Positions 24,201 to 38,182 of a stretch of DNA of 64,000 bases are shown piece by piece. Position 1 is the first letter of the stretch. Each line of letters begins with the position of its first letter. The notes below the pieces were generated by a model. It did no database searches. It was not told where the DNA came from and was given only the letters and a program-made list of their open reading frames with translations. Made by a program: the position numbers and the translations under genes. Origin of the DNA: Pontederia crassipes (taxonomy: Eukaryota > Streptophyta > Magnoliopsida > Commelinales > Pontederiaceae). The stretch covers positions 74,622,077-74,686,076 of the forward strand of contig CM060194.1 in NCBI GenBank assembly GCA_030549335.1, written 5' to 3'.

Positions 24201-24887
24201 GAGAAATACTGTCATTCCTAATCTAATTCACTTGACTATCCTTTAACCATAACGAGTTGGACAAATATCAAAGTTTATTGGATAGTCCCATATTTGTGTG
24301 ATAAATTAAAGAAGCTAATAAAATCACTCTAATGCAGACAAGAATGGAGGCCGGCACTCACAGACAAGAACGGAGGCGGCCGAATGTTAGGGTGCTTTAT
24401 ATGTATGACACCAAACGACCGAAGATAAGGCTTTCTTCTAAGAGCTTTATATGTTTAATGCCAATAAACTAGTGATTGAGATATAATGTACTTAAAAGAT
24501 AAAAAAAATGTTGAACAATCGAAATATGAATAAATTACAGCTCCATATCAAGTGATTTTCAACGAGTTTTTTTGCAGTTCCCTCTTGATGGATGGCCCAA
24601 TCAATCCAATCCGTTAAACATTTTTACGGTTGTTCATCGATATATTGCTTTGAATGGGATATTTTTAAAAAATAATAATAATAAATGCAACTCCATCCAA
24701 GTTGAATCGACTTGGCTACAAAATGATATAACATAACAAGATAAATAAATGTAAATCATATCAAGATAAAAATAAATAAAAGAAAACTGTTGAAAATGAT
24801 GAAATTCGAAAATAAAAAATTGAATATCCTCAACCCATATATATTTGTATCAAATTAAAATCCGATTATGATCAGTGAAGGAAAAAT
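24201..24887. other. AT-rich intergenic DNA
   Basis: No gene. ACTCACAGACAAGAACGGAGG near 24355 repeats the preceding 30 bases imperfectly. Confidence 0.35.
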
Positions 24888-25137
24888 TGATTGAAAATAT
24901 TTGGGGATCATCCGGACATAGCATCATCCTGCTCGACATCGAGCTATACCGACGTGTGTGTCCACTACTGTCCATCCCCCTACCACGCCATTATATAGTA
25001 GCCAAAGCGTCTGTTACGCATTCCATCATTGTGATCTTAATGACTCCATTATTATTATAATTATCTTTTTCTTAATGATCATAACGGTCATGTATCCATT
25101 ATCTTCCACTTGACCGATATGGTCATGGTATCTAACA
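24888..25137 (-). repeat. LTR of an old Ty1/copia element
   Basis: A 250-bp unit that on the minus strand begins TGTTAGATAC and ends TTTTCAATCA, with a TATA-like CTATATAATGG inside. On the minus strand it is preceded by a purine-rich GATAGTGAGAG, fitting a polypurine tract next to a 3' LTR. A partial second copy lies at 30795-30910 in the same orientation. Confidence 0.6.
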
Positions 25138-28030
25138 CTCTCACTATCCATGTAGTGCTACCAGAGATGTTATCCTGAAGTCCACTATCCGTAGGACTTC
25201 GCATTGATTCAATCATTTTTTTAGTCCCATCAAATCAATATTTGATGAATATCATAGGTACAATTTTTTTTTACAAGAGAATCAATCAATATATTAATAA
25301 TCTCACTTTCTAGAAAGTGCTAATTAAGAATGATATACCGAAGTCCACTATCCGTAAGACTTCTATCTAATTCAATAATTCTCGAGTCTTATCAAACCAA
25401 CACGTTTGATTAATATCCCTTCTTTAGTTCTCTTGTAAGAAATCACTTATCATGTTACTATTAGGCATATAGATCATTGTCACTCTTTTCTTTTCACTAT
25501 GTCTTCAGTATAGTGATACTTACCCCATTATATTTCTTCTTTGAACTGTTGGCTCTACCACGTACCAAGTTTGTTACAACTTGATTATCACAACGCATTA
25601 ATCTCATGACTAGATTGGGCCCTAGTTCTTGAAGATACACCTGAGTAATATATCATAGGTGATTGTCTATTATAAACAATATACTCAACATTCAGTGTAT
25701 GTCTCAGCACACATCTTATTTCCTGTAACTTCAAGAAACAGTTGTATCACTTGATAAAAATGAGTGACTACATGTGAAAATTTTATTTTATATATATCAT
25801 CATCGAAATTCACATCCAGATATCATATGCCCTCAGGAAATCTGCTTTGTATTGAATGTAAGATGCTCTCAAATATACAAAATAATCCACAATGACTCCA
25901 TACAGTCTTATCATGATTATTTTAATATCTGCTAACCAAGCTTATTGCATAAGCTAATATAGGTCATATACATTATATCACATACATCAAGATCCCTACA
26001 CCAATTATACATAGGATTTCTTTAATTAAAGGATTCACCCTATATTGTGACACTGACTTTTACTAAGTCATTTTTAATGCTTCAAAAAAATATTTTAATG
26101 TCTATACACTATATTCGACTCTAACACAATATCTTTGAGTTTCTGTCTAAATAATTTGAAATACTATATGATATTTCTCCTATTAACCTTATTTCAAATT
26201 TTCAACTCAACTTGAGCACTATGACATCATTTTTATGAGCAAAATGTCACATACACATAGTGATACTATTTCAACTTTGCTCCCACTATCCATGATGTCC
26301 ATCCAATTTGTCTTCGTCAAATAGAAATTGGATCACATCACATGGTATACTACCACTACGTGATGTTTCTTTAAGCCACTTATGACTTTTCAGTTTACCT
26401 TATTCTTTTCATCATTTTTCTTGAACAACCATACTCACAAATGTACACACTTACTCAGTTCATCATCAAGTAAGTTTTTCATGTACATATCACAATTATT
26501 AAGGTTGTCTTAACATATTCTTAACCAATAGAGAATAGGTTCCCTGAAAATCTATTCTAACTTATTGAGTATAATCCTTGTCAACCAATCTCATTATGTG
26601 CTATCAAGAGTATCATCGAACCGATGCTTTCTCTTGAATTCCCATCAGCACCTTATGTATATTGCCTACTTGCCAGCATGTCATATAGTGCAAATACTCC
26701 GTTCCGATCGATTGAGTCCATTTTATTCTTCATGATGGCCATCCATGATTCTGACTCAATAGAAGTCATTACTTCTATAAATAATATGATCTGTACAATC
26801 CTCTATATCAACATCGATGGAGTAACACGAAAACTTTGCACATGTACAGTACATTCATAATTGTGCAAGTTTCGTCTGTGGCCTCTTGTTGCCTGATTAT
26901 ACTCGTGGAAATGATGGTTTACTCAACTACTTCCAAAGGTATAACATCATACAGTCTCAACTCCCACTGTTGGATAGCACAGTGGATTTCCAGAGTTAGA
27001 CTCCACCATCTCATAAAATTACTAAAGGATAATTATCCTCTTTTTTTTACATGCTCCATTTTCCTTTTTTTTAAGAAAAAATAGCATTTTAATTCAATAT
27101 GAAACATCTATACAGGTGGAAGAATGTATATACCCTTGGGACTTATTATAATATCTAATATACATACACATTACCATCCTTAAGTTCAGCTTATCCCCAA
27201 ACTGACTAGGAATTAATGTGTACATTTTACATCTTCATTTTCGAAGATGACCTAAACTTAGGCTTCTTGCTATTCACAACTAATAGCATTAATACTACGG
27301 ACTCAGTGGGAATACTTTGTATGTAACTTGCAGTTGTCTCTGCTAAAAAATTCTTTAACCATATTCGAGTGGGACAACATACTTCTTATTGCATTCAAAA
27401 ATTATATTTTCGCATCTACTGTGAGTCTGTGATATCTTACATATCTTACATATCCCTACTTGAATGCAATAATTCTTATTCCCGAGAGGTGTATTCCCTC
27501 CTCTACAGTCCTTTAATACTTGATTGGTCTCTCCAATCTTTTCCTCTCATCTGTCTTATATCTCTTAAAAAAAATTTCAAACAATTTAATTATACTTTTT
27601 TCCTTTTAAGAGATTGACATAGGAGAATTAGAATAATCATCAATGAATATAATCAAATATTCATCCTTTCTATGTGTTGCAACACTCAACAATCATCTAA
27701 CAAAAACTCTCGACCTTATCAAAAAAGATGTCCGAGTTATTTTACCAGTCAAATAATGCTCGGATAACATCATCCTTGACCTTAATATGTTAGGTACTTG
27801 ACTCATAATTATTTATTCCAATTATGAAGTTTACTATGTATCTCAATCTCATATTAGACACATGACATAAAATATGCATATTGATTATTCTTATAATTAG
27901 AACACAAATCATTAGAACAAGTTTTCTCAAAATAGAAAAGACTCTTTTGTTCTTGTCAATATACACACGACAATTTAACATAACTTCAATTCTTTTGCAG
28001 AGAGAAACTGAGATGGAGATCAGATTCAAC
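25138..28030 (-). mobile_element. Broken Ty1/copia retrotransposon, internal region
   Basis: Fossil element in minus orientation. Integrase remnants lie at about 27300-27700 (recognisable DEYLIIFIDDYS, the family's FIDDYSR region) and reverse transcriptase remnants at about 26550-26790 (ESWMAIMKNKMDSIDRN, the family's WxxAMxxEMDS region). The order integrase then reverse transcriptase is the Ty1/copia order. The copy is broken in many places and its gag region is not recognisable. Together with the LTR at 24888-25137 and the partial LTR at 30795-30910 it would span about 6 kb. The partial, diverged LTR and heavy decay point to an old insertion. Confidence 0.6.
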
Positions 28031-28190
28031 ATACTTTAGATGCGTATATCACATTTTGAAGTGCGATGAAGCAAACTTCTAGATGGAATCTAACACATAC
28101 ATCACATCTTGGAGTGCGATGAAGCCAACTCCTTGATGTAATCTGTATTACAATGCCTTCAACACTTAAGTGTTGTCTTATATAGGCCTT
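28030..28190. repeat. ~57-bp tandem duplication next to a primer-binding-site-like motif
   Basis: Two adjacent units share TTGAAGTGCGATGAAGC / TTGGAGTGCGATGAAGC. They are followed on the plus strand by TTGGTATCAGAGCC at about 28190, the usual initiator-tRNA-Met primer site of copia elements, but in the orientation opposite to the integrase and reverse transcriptase remnants next door. Confidence 0.4.
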
Positions 28191-28199
28191 GGTATCAGA

Positions 28200-28910
28200 G
28201 CCAATCGATTCCGGCGAACTCCATTCTTTGGTGGTCTACGGTGATCCGTCGATCGCTGCTGAGGCCCTCTGCATACGCCGCAAACTCACCTGATGTGCGA
28301 CTTCCAATTCGGAGTTCTGACGTTTTTCCGAATTCCGACGCCTTCCGCTGCCGAGTCCATGATGATCGTGTCGTCGACCCAGACCAATCTCTCCAACCTC
28401 GAACGCCTTCTCGAGAAACAGGCGCATGCGCCGACTAATCCTTCCTTCGCCGCTGACTCAGTCGTCGGCCAAGCCGCCAAAGACCTCGTCGTGGACGACG
28501 TGGTCAGCGGATTCTTCCTCCAGTACCCAAACCCCGGACGTCCCTGCATCTCGGACCCCTTAACAGGTCCTATGGATCTGTGATCGTGTCCGGCAAGCGT
28601 CGTTTTTTCCTCTGCATCTGTTGTTTGTCGTCGTCCACCAATGATAGGCAATCGTAGGCAATGATGGTGAAGGAGAGGCCGATCCATCTGCGTTGCACAG
28701 GATGCCAACTACGCCGCCGTCTTGAACAACCCTCTCCACCACTTCAAGGAGATCCTGCGATACCCCTATCCCCACGGCAGCACTGACGCCGCTAGAGCGA
28801 CCCAGCAGCATGACTCCACGGTGACCTTTCGTCATCTTCTTTCTAAACCGTCGCTGCAACTACAAAAGGTGCGTTTTTTTTTGGCTGTTGGAGAAGAGGA
28901 ACAGTAAAGG
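28200..28910. other. GC-rich island of unknown origin
   Basis: A GC-rich block in an AT-rich setting, open in overlapping frames on both strands. It directly follows the copia-type primer-site motif, so it may be the 5' internal part of a second retroelement in plus orientation. None of the translations contains a domain I can name. Confidence 0.3.
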
Positions 28911-30794
28911 TACGTTTCCTTCCATTATTATACTACTTATTTATTCATTTTAGTATTTATTGGATTAAGGTACGTTTTTTTTAGTCTAATGTTAATCTCT
29001 ACCGGCTGTGGCTCCACGTTTCTTCCATCCCTTGATTTTGGCCCACTTAAATGCTATTACAATTCCTATATTAATCAAATTTATTTAAGATTATAATATT
29101 AAATAAAGAAATTTAATTTTGGTACAAATTATTTATTCTTTTGGGGCGCTTATAATCTTATTTTAACAAGGAATCACTGTTATCCTTGTAGCTATATTAG
29201 TATAGGATTAAGTAATTGTTATAGATTAACATTTGTTATCTCACTATTTTAATTTCTTATTTTTCTAAGCAACTGATCTTGATTACCGATTTTTTTTGTT
29301 TAATGTCCAATCGTAAATCTTACTACATTTAAGAGATCAGTCTCTATTGCATTATTTTTTTTGTGCCCCCATTATATTTCAGAATTAGTTCCAAATACTT
29401 AAGATTGTTATTCTAGGACGAGATAATTTAATTAGAATTTATTCAATTCCCAAAGTATTATAAAGTCTCCTGTACATATAGAAAATTAATATGTTTTTTA
29501 TTTGTTTAGATACGAAGGTAACTATGGCTTGCTATATTTACTTTTAATTAAGTTAGTTCAAATATATATTGAATAGTCTACATTTTAGTAAAACAATAAA
29601 TAAATAAATAAATAAATGCTTTATTATGGTTAAAAGAAGTTTTTTGGCCAGATTATTGTTTGTTTTTTCCATACATTTATTAATTGATATAGTCTGTAAA
29701 TGCTTATAAGTTAAAAAAAATTAAATTATCTGTCCAATTTAAATAGCAGATTTGATTATGATTAGAAATTCATGTTCTATTATTTATTTTTTATATATAA
29801 AATTATTTTATAAGCTCATTGGTACTTTTATCATTATATTTTATTAACATGACGTTTAGAGTGAAACCAATTGCTATATTAGATTTCATAACTTGCCATG
29901 ATATACTTAGAACAAGTCTATGTATGTATTCCTAATAATGAATTAAAACTTATCAACTTTTTTATAATTAAACAATACAATGGATTGATGGCTTTCGAAT
30001 TTATAAAGCTGATATCAATCAATGTCATTCATTTTGATGTTCTAAAATTTTTCAAAGATAATGTAAATTATTAGGCATATGTGAAAATTTTTGAACAGTG
30101 GGAGCAAAATGATAAAAGTGCTTTCATAGTATACATGAAATATGATCTCATGAGGATTCTCGATTCCTAATGAGATGACACATGATATATAAAAATGTCA
30201 TAAGGGCAATGTGTGATTTCAAGATTGAAATCGGTGCACAATTAAGGGCAATGTGTGATTTCAAAATTGAAATCGGTGCACAACTACTTTTATTTAAGAA
30301 AAGCAAGAGATCGTATAAATTGCATAATTGTCATGACTAATAGTTTAGTCACTAAGATATAGGTATTAAAAGAAGTACTTTTTTATGAATGACAACATAA
30401 TATGACTTAATAGAATAATTAAGTCAGCAACCAATAGTTATTGGTTGGACTAGAGCCATCAAAGCTAAGGTGGCTAATGAAGAAGTTCATGGGATATATT
30501 ATCGGGCATATCTTAGTATTTTAAAGTAGCAGTTAATGAGGTATAATGGAGCTTGATTTGCATGTAAGAATATTTTGTGAGACAAAATTACTCTAAAGCA
30601 AGAATTTTGGACCAAGATATGGTGCCGGAAAAATGTGAAACTCCATATAAGCTTAAGTTACTACAGTTGTCGAGAAAATAAATGTCACGATAGATATTAA
30701 TAATTTGTGAAATTGAGTTTGAATAACTCAATATATTGTAAAGACCAAAGAAAAGATCGTTAAACTTCAAAAGTTGCAGAAGGAGAATGAAAAT
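28911..30794. other. AT-rich DNA, probably decayed retroelement sequence
   Basis: No gene. GGGCAATGTGTGATTTC with its neighbourhood is doubled at about 30205 and 30245. The stretch lies between the copia remnants and the partial LTR at 30795 and is likely part of that complex. Confidence 0.35.
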
Positions 30795-30910
30795 TGATTG
30801 AAAATATTGACGTTGAGCTGCACGGACGTGTGTCCCTCCCCTACCGCACGCATTCCATTATTATGATCTTAATGACTTCATTATTATTATAATTATCTTT
30901 TTCTTAATGA
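30795..30910 (-). repeat. Partial copia LTR, second copy
   Basis: Matches the LTR at 24888-25137 over TGATTGAAAATATT, GACGTGTGTCC, ACGCATTCCAT and TTATTATTATAATTATCTTT, but lacks internal segments and the remainder of the unit. In the same orientation as the first copy. Confidence 0.55.
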
Positions 30911-32370
30911 TGTCATATATTCAACAATAAGATCACATATATCTCTAATAAATCCCATCCATCAAACCATTTGATCTATCTCATAATACATCTTCCTATC
31001 TTCGAGCATGATTTTTATTTGATCCTATTAAATTTGGTTTGGTCAACTATCGAAAATTGCACTATGGCTCAAGAGTTGACCTAAAAGGAAGATGCATCAT
31101 TATAACTAAGCACTCCTTAAACACACGTCAGATAAAATTACAGTTTTTGTCACTTTGTTCGGTGATTTTTGGCACCCTTTATTAAAAGTTTAGTATAACT
31201 AATTGGAGGTTATTCAATAGCTAATCTGACATTAACTTTGCATGAGTTCAATTTATATTAGAACTAAAGACTAAAGTAAAGTCGGACCACCCCGTCCAAA
31301 CCAGATGTAGAATAAGTAGAGACACCAAAAAGTTCAAATAAATTCAGAGAAGAGAATTATCATCACTTTGATACAATCGATTATATGTGACCGATAATTC
31401 AAAAGTGAAAAATAATAGAAAAGGGCTTGTGGATTTCTTTGAATGGAACATAGATAATTTGATGGTACATGATATTGTATTTATCAGGTGAAATTATACT
31501 CTTTATAATTATGTGCAATGGAATGCTGTATTCCAACAAGGTAAAAGTACCCTGCTAGTTTTGTTCATCTTAAATTGTTGGAGGGCTATATATCTTCTAT
31601 CTTGGTCCAAACCAAAAGTTTGGACCTCTTGAACACACTTATATTTCCATTAACACTTTTATATTTCCATGAACAATTTAATGTGATACCCCACTTTTTG
31701 TAATCAAGATGAATTGTCTCTGCAAACACTCCAAGAGCCAAATGAGAAAATATTAAGGCTACTTGCAATTATACACATTTGTACTTCAGCCAAATATCAC
31801 AATTAATTAACGCCTGGAACTATTTTCACAATTGACAAATGATTACACATTTGAACAATAGTTGAATGATATGTACATGAAAACCATCTAGAGACTCCTA
31901 GTTAATCTAGTTCAAAATAGTTCAAACTATTATTTAACTTTAAAACTCTCACCAGCACGGACAGACCGAAAAAAATTAAGATAGGGTTCAAAATAATATT
32001 ATAAAAATAAAATATAAATAATTTAATACTAAAATATTTAATTTAGTAAATTTAAGCTTAATTTAAGAGGGTCAAGTATTAAAGTTTTAATATTATACAC
32101 GTATGAAATATATATATATATATATATAAATGTTTCTAAACTTATTATAATTATTTTTAAATTTAGGAGGAGGGGGAGGGTAACTTCTTATTTTATCTGA
32201 AATTTATATATACCAATTGTCCGGACTTGTTAAATACATGAGTGGTAAAATTTTATCCATTTTTGTCCTCTTACCTCATCATTTCCCATTATAATTTCCG
32301 TTCTCCATGCAAATTTTATAATTCCATTATATTACGATTATTGCATAAAGTTGATTTAGACAATTTATAT
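30911..32370. other. AT-rich intergenic DNA
   Basis: Contains a (TA)n run near 32107-32126. No gene or element end recognised before the CACTA terminus. Confidence 0.4.
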
Positions 32371-32386
32371 CAGTACAAGAAAAAAG

Positions 32387-32835
32387 TCCATCACAGACGG
32401 TTAGAATCGTCTGTAATTTGTCGAGAACCATCGCAAATGACGTTTTTCGACGGATAACGTCCGTATGAAAATGAGGCATCACAAACTATTTTCGACGGTT
32501 ATCTCGAATCGTCAAAATCTTCGATGGTCGAGTTGGCAGGCTCAGCCGTCGATCAATGAAGCGTTAAGACGATTTGAGCCGTCGATATGTATCGACGATT
32601 TGAACTATCGATACTATCGATGGTTCCCACCGTCGAAAAGTTAAATCGACAGTTTGAGCCATCGATAACACTATTGAGTTTCGATGAACCGTCGCTATCT
32701 TTCGACGATTAAACTCGTCGATGTTTATCGACGGGTCCGACCATTTATAAATTTGGATGATTTAAATCATCGATGATTATCGACGGTTCTAACCGCCGAA
32801 TATGATATATCGACGGTTTAAACCATCGAAACAAT
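32387..32835. repeat. CACTA subterminal palindromic repeats, 3' side
   Basis: Many copies of a 12-20-base motif built from CGACGGTTT and its complement AAACCGTCG, often as near-palindromes (for example ATCGACGGTTTAAACC at 32809). In En/Spm the subterminal motifs are the binding sites of the TNPA-type protein; that role is inferred here. Confidence 0.8.
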
Positions 32836-33166
32836 TTTAAAAAATAGAATTCAAACGGTTTTAAAGCAAATAAATTTCATAAAATTAATTTATGTCACGC
32901 ATAACGATATTGTAAATGTTAAACGAAATTTAATGCATAACGTCAAATGTCAGCACAACATGTCCAAACGTCAAATGTCCAAAAACGTCAAATACAATAC
33001 AAAGAAGCTACACTACTACATCGTCCTCGTCGTCATTGTCGTCGAACTCACCACGCATCATGTCACGCATCATTTTCTTTATCTCTTTCTTTTGAGCTAA
33101 TAAATTACGACGTTCACGTTATTCGAACTCTTTTCTGAGTTTCTGCGTAACCTCTTGTCTGATCTC

Positions 33167-34541
33167 TTACTTGATCATGTCAAACATTTGTTGCATACCT
33201 TGGCTCGGGGAACCTGATATCGATTTACGACCATATCCAATATCTGCAATACTAACAGATGATCCGAGGTCGTAAATGCGACTCTTTTTTACTCCGACGT
33301 GGTCCGTCCAAAGTTGTTGAGAGGTCAGTGGTGTGGTCCCCTCCTGCGTGGCTTGCGTAATGTGCTCGACTTCTCTTGTTTTGTAACCCTCCTGAAATTT
33401 TAACAAAAAACAAATCAATTATAATATTTATAATGACGAATTTACTATCTTATGTCATGTAACCCTTCTAAAATTTAAAAACAAAATAACATCAAATAGA
33501 TTTACTTACATATGTCTCCCGAGCAAATGATGAAACCCATTCTTTATTTTTCTTCTGATGAGTTCGAAGAAATATTTCATCATAAGTAGGTGATCTACCC
33601 GTCTCTTTCTCCTGCAGTTAAAAATGTCAAATAAAGTATAATATTTTTATCACGCAATATGATAATATATTGAAAGACTTTACCATTCTCTTCGTAATCG
33701 TGCTCGTGGATACACATCCACCCGAATGCAAGCATGCTCCCTGGTCGGATTCTCGACTTGTCTTTGCTTTTTCGCACTTAGATTTATACTCATTGGTAGA
33801 CCACTTACGTAGCAATTCGATCCAAACAGCCTCAGGGATTCAATTGGATCGTTCTCCTACAGCTCGAGCTTTCGAAAGTATCATGGACAATCTCTTTGAG
33901 CACCGAGAATTAAAAGCCTTCTACATTTGTTTCATATGCTCAGGATCCCACCACACATCAACATGTATGTACATAAAAGTAATTAAATTAGTATGAAGAT
34001 AAATTTAAATGACCAAATCGGCTTATGAGGATACCTGAAATTCATTAAATAATCTGTCTTGTGGCATATGGAACTTCCCTCCATGTAAGCCACGGATCAG
34101 TATACCTATGTCATAGCACCTTAGTAACTACGACAATCGCGAGTTTCGACAGTACAAACCTTTACAAATACGAAATTATAAAATTTGATGTATGAATCAC
34201 AAAATGTAAACATTTTGAAAGACATAAAATAACACTTACCCTAAATTACCATATGGTTGTACGTATGCTTTGTATACATGATTTGACGAGGCTGCATCTG
34301 AAGGTTCCATGGAATCAGGAGCTCTAACGAGTTCTTCCGACAATTGTGTCTCCAGGTCCGTAATATCAGCGTGAGAGGAAGGAGCCGGCGGAGGAGACTG
34401 CCGTTCAACTATGCGAATGCCCGTGACTAATCTAGGCACTCCGTCTGAAGAAGTATCTCTAGGGACGACCTTCTCTTTTCCCTTATTTTTTCCTTTCCCA
34501 AAATGAAACATCTGTATTATACAAAAATTAATGCACTTCAA
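33167..34541 (-). pseudogene. Ptta/En/Spm-type transposase remnant (transposase_24 family)
   Basis: Read from 34541 down. The first part (MFHFGKGKNKGKEKV, then an acidic/Pro-rich stretch) is a typical N-terminus. Downstream come KWSTNEYKSKCEKAK and HSGGCVSTSTITKRM near 33815-33660, matching the family's W-S-EW..KS..NK and H.GGS.SF....KRM blocks, and near 33300 VGVKKSRIYDLGSS, the family's K.GR.YGLG block. The blocks lie in different frames with putative introns or small shifts between them, so the gene is probably inactive. The family protein (TNPA-like) binds the subterminal repeats. Confidence 0.6.
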
Positions 34542-34978
34542 ATTTACAATTTATACGAAATGCAAAATTGACAACGTTTCGACCTGACGTTCGGCTATGT
34601 CTTGTGTCGCATCTTTAAGAACGGAATCATAGGTATAACTCGAGAACCAATTCCTAATATTCGGAAGCGCTTATAAAAAATAAAAAATTAATTCATTTAT
34701 TTTTATTTGTAAAATTGTGATCATTATTTTAAACACTCATGAGATGGAATCGAATATGGAAATGCACCGTCCTCATTAGGCATTCGTCGATCCGAATGAT
34801 CGTCAGCATGCGTCGCTTACTATGTTTACAATTTTATGATAAATGATAATTTAAATAAACCATTCGAATATTGTAAGATGACAACAATATTACAACAACC
34901 AAATAGTCGTAAGATGACAATATTACATGAAAATAACATTGGCTACTAATAACATTACTCATCATTTGAATTACCACA

Positions 34979-37022
34979 TTATTCATATTCATCATCATCC
35001 TCTAAAGATGACGTAGTTTCAATTTCCTCTTCGTCCGAAGCATTGTCGTCATTTTGTATCTCGGCATTATCGAATTCTTCAAATAAATGTTCTGAATCTT
35101 GTAGATCTTCGATTAATTCGATATCTACAATAGGTTCCACAGAAGTATGTGAGTCATCTTGGTATGCACATTGCAATGCACCATCAATTTCTATCATGTT
35201 TCTTGCCTTCGTCTTAATTATAATCCACCATTGTGCTTTGTCTCTCATCTTTTCTGGATATAGCACATAATATATCAGTCTTGTAGATGATGGGATAATA
35301 AAAGGATCAAAACGTTTATAACACCTATTGTGACGTACTTAAACTATTTTGAAATCCTTATGAACTCGCATTCCTCTTTTTTCTTTTGGATCAAACCAAT
35401 TACATTCAAACAATGTGACTATATTACCTCCAATGTATTCTAACTGAATTATGTTTTGAGAATATTGTAGTAGTCACGCTCATTTTCCCCGTCCGTGAAT
35501 CTTTTGACATAGACATTACTATTCGCGATTTTCTTCCCTCTCGATCAACTTTTCGTGTGAAACTTATAATTGTTCACAAAATACACCGGCCAACTTTTAA
35601 CCTCTCGAGCCGGTCCTCATGCCAAATTATGGAGACTAGACGTAGTAGAAATGATGGCATTGAGAACCTAAAATGAAAATGAATGTTAAGAAATAATCAT
35701 CTACACTTGAGCAAGACCAATATCGTAAGAGTTACCTGATTCTTAAACCACGATGCGAAGTCTTTCTCGATTCTATTTTGTATATGTTCTTCAGGAACAT
35801 TGTAGTACAGCAAGAAAGCACTACATACAAAGTGATGGGTTAATCAATTTATAATTTCACAATAGTTAAAAAAGAATGCATTGAGACTAAACTTACTTAA
35901 TGTATCATTGCATCTCCTGCGTGTTTAGAAGGATATGATTCGTAACAGACTTGAATTCTGCATCACTCAACCATCTACTTTTTAGCTTCCCAAAATGTCA
36001 TCCTAACTGATTGAAAATCGACAAGGATGTCACAACAGACCTTTCTGAGTCATATGTTTCTTTCGTCACTTGCAAAATCTGGATGCATACGATCAAAATA
36101 TTTCCACGCTTCACCATCCGATGGGTGAAGTATGACACCTTCAGAAGTATTATACTGTGCATGCCACTTCATTTGCGACGCTGACCCTAGAGACGAGTAT
36201 AGTCTTTTAAGTTTTGAAATAAGAGGCAAATAATGCATTCTCGTCACGGCTACTTAAGTCATGTTAGTCACTCTATATCGTTCGGCCCCACAAAATTTGC
36301 ATTCATTTATATTGATATCATCACCATAATATAACATACAACCATTACGACAATAATCTATTTTAGTTGAGCCGAGACCAAGTGTAGAAACAAGTCTTTT
36401 TGTCCTATAAACATTTTCAGGAATGCGAGCCCCAGTTGGTGTGACCTATTTTAAAAGATCTAGAAATGCATCAAAATATGCTTGTGAAATATTGTAATAT
36501 GCTTTCAGATTCAACATTCTAATAGTAAGTGATAGTTCTATGACTTTCACACCCGGGCCATAAGGGTTGGTTCGAAGCGTTGAGTAACTCAAAAAAATCT
36601 TTTGCTTTTGAATTTGGTGTCTCTTCATCTTATTCAAATCCTATATTCCCATACTCAGTTGCAGTTGCATCATAAACTAGTTGTTCATATTGCGAAGTAA
36701 ATCCTTCATGAGGATCAACAGAATGAAGACCTTGATTTGGTACGCTTGTTGAAGGTGCTCCTTCACCTAAATCATCCCATTGCCAATAATTTAGTTTGAA
36801 ATTCCTTCTATACAAGTGAACCTTAACTGTCTCTAACGTTTGTAACTTTGTGCTAAGACATTTCAAACAAGGACTCATAAATGTTCCTTCAAGTTGAAAT
36901 TGCAAAGATTGACAAGCCATACTAGTGTAATAATCAACGCCATTTATGAATTCTTGTGTCAAACCTCTACAACCAAGATTATTTCTATTGTACATCCATC
37001 GACGATCGTTCAGATATGACAT
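34979..37022 (-). pseudogene. TNP2-type transposase remnant with the core deleted
   Basis: The N-terminal transposase-associated domain is clear at 37022-36630 (MSYLNDRRWMYNR, FINGVDYYTSMAC, CLKCLSTKLQTLETVKVHLY). A later TNP2 block follows at 36247-36050 (YLPLISKLKRLYSS, GVILHPSDGEAWKYFDRMHP). Directly beyond it the sequence already belongs to the C-terminal part (RWLSDAEFKSVTNHILLNTQ near 35985-35930, then the DUF4216-like AQWWIIIKTKARNM at about 35235-35190 and an acidic tail). The family's catalytic core, several hundred residues between these blocks, is absent. The element is therefore non-autonomous. Confidence 0.7.
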
Positions 37023-37736
37023 AATTTTTGTATTATTTATAGATTATACTAATTAATTACCCTAAATTTTATAATAAGAGGCATATCAGAATCTTAATCA
37101 TGACACTTACACGAAGAATAGGGATTGAGGTGTAAAATAAGTTTAAATTTCACAATCACTACAAAGGTTGACATATTAAATTTTAAATAAAATATCAAAG
37201 AAACATCATAAACACTAATTAGGACTAATCAGAAACATCATAAACACTAATGAGAACTAATCATAAATAATAATTAGAATTCATCATAAACACTAATTAG
37301 AACTAATCATAAACATCATAAACACTATTAGAAGTAATCATATTTGCACTCTAAAATAACAAATTAAAACTAATGAATGAAATGTGAAATAAGGAATTTA
37401 AAAGTATTGTGTATTTCATAACTACTACAATAAATAGAATTCAACACATATCAATAGTAATTTTCTTAAAAATAAATAACTTATGTCGTTTAGAGTGACA
37501 GAGACAATAAATAATTCCAATAACTTGCATTTAAATTAAACATAAGACAACAAAACATATAATTTCCAAATTTATGAAACACTCAATTTATGCATTCTTA
37601 CACTTTTAAAGTTGTCCAAAGGAGAAACTTCACAAAGTTCTTCAAGCAAGAAAACAATGTCCTATACAAAAAATGAAAGTACATTAACATACATGAGAGA
37701 AGAAAATACACTGCACGAAGTCGTACCTCGCTAGAA

Positions 37737-38180
37737 TTGGCCGCCGTTCGGACCGCTACCAGATCGGGTCACAAGTCATCTGTCCAGCCCGGTCGGATGT
37801 GGCCGGATCGGGCCGCCGGGGCATGGGCAAGGGACGATGGAGGAGAACACCGGAACGAACGGCGGCGTGGGCAAGGGCAGAGAGGAGCGGTAGGAGGATG
37901 GGGGAACGACGTACCTGCGCCGAAGATGAACGGTTGCAGAGGCGTCGACGGGTCGAGCAGACGGCTCACTCAGGCGGCGGCGAGTCGCGAGCGCAGGCCG
38001 GTGGCGACGGGTCTCACATGCGGCGGCGGAGCGAGGATGCTGGGATTGCAGAGGGAAGCCGGGGATCGGGAGGGAGGTGACCGCCAGAGATCGGGAATAG
38101 TGACAGAGGGAAGCACGCAAGAGATCGTGATCGGAGGGAGGGAAACTGAAATATTGACAGAGGGGTCAGATATTTATATA
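37737..38180 (-). promoter_or_regulatory. GC-rich leader segment of the CACTA element
   Basis: An abrupt GC-rich block lies between the transposase start and the 5' subterminal repeats. In maize En/Spm a GC-rich untranslated first exon occupies this position and is methylated when the element is silent. The open frames on both strands (Arg/Gly-rich or Pro/Ser-rich) are composition artefacts. Confidence 0.5.
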
Positions 38181-38182
38181 GT

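Noticed and set aside
30060-30200. Gag-like reading (FEQWEQNDKSAFIV) on the plus strand
   Set aside because: It resembles copia gag only over a few residues and runs opposite to the adjacent copia remnants; too weak to annotate.
36630-37022. A stand-alone host gene
   Set aside because: The residues match the N-terminal domain of TNP2 transposases and lie inside the CACTA element.
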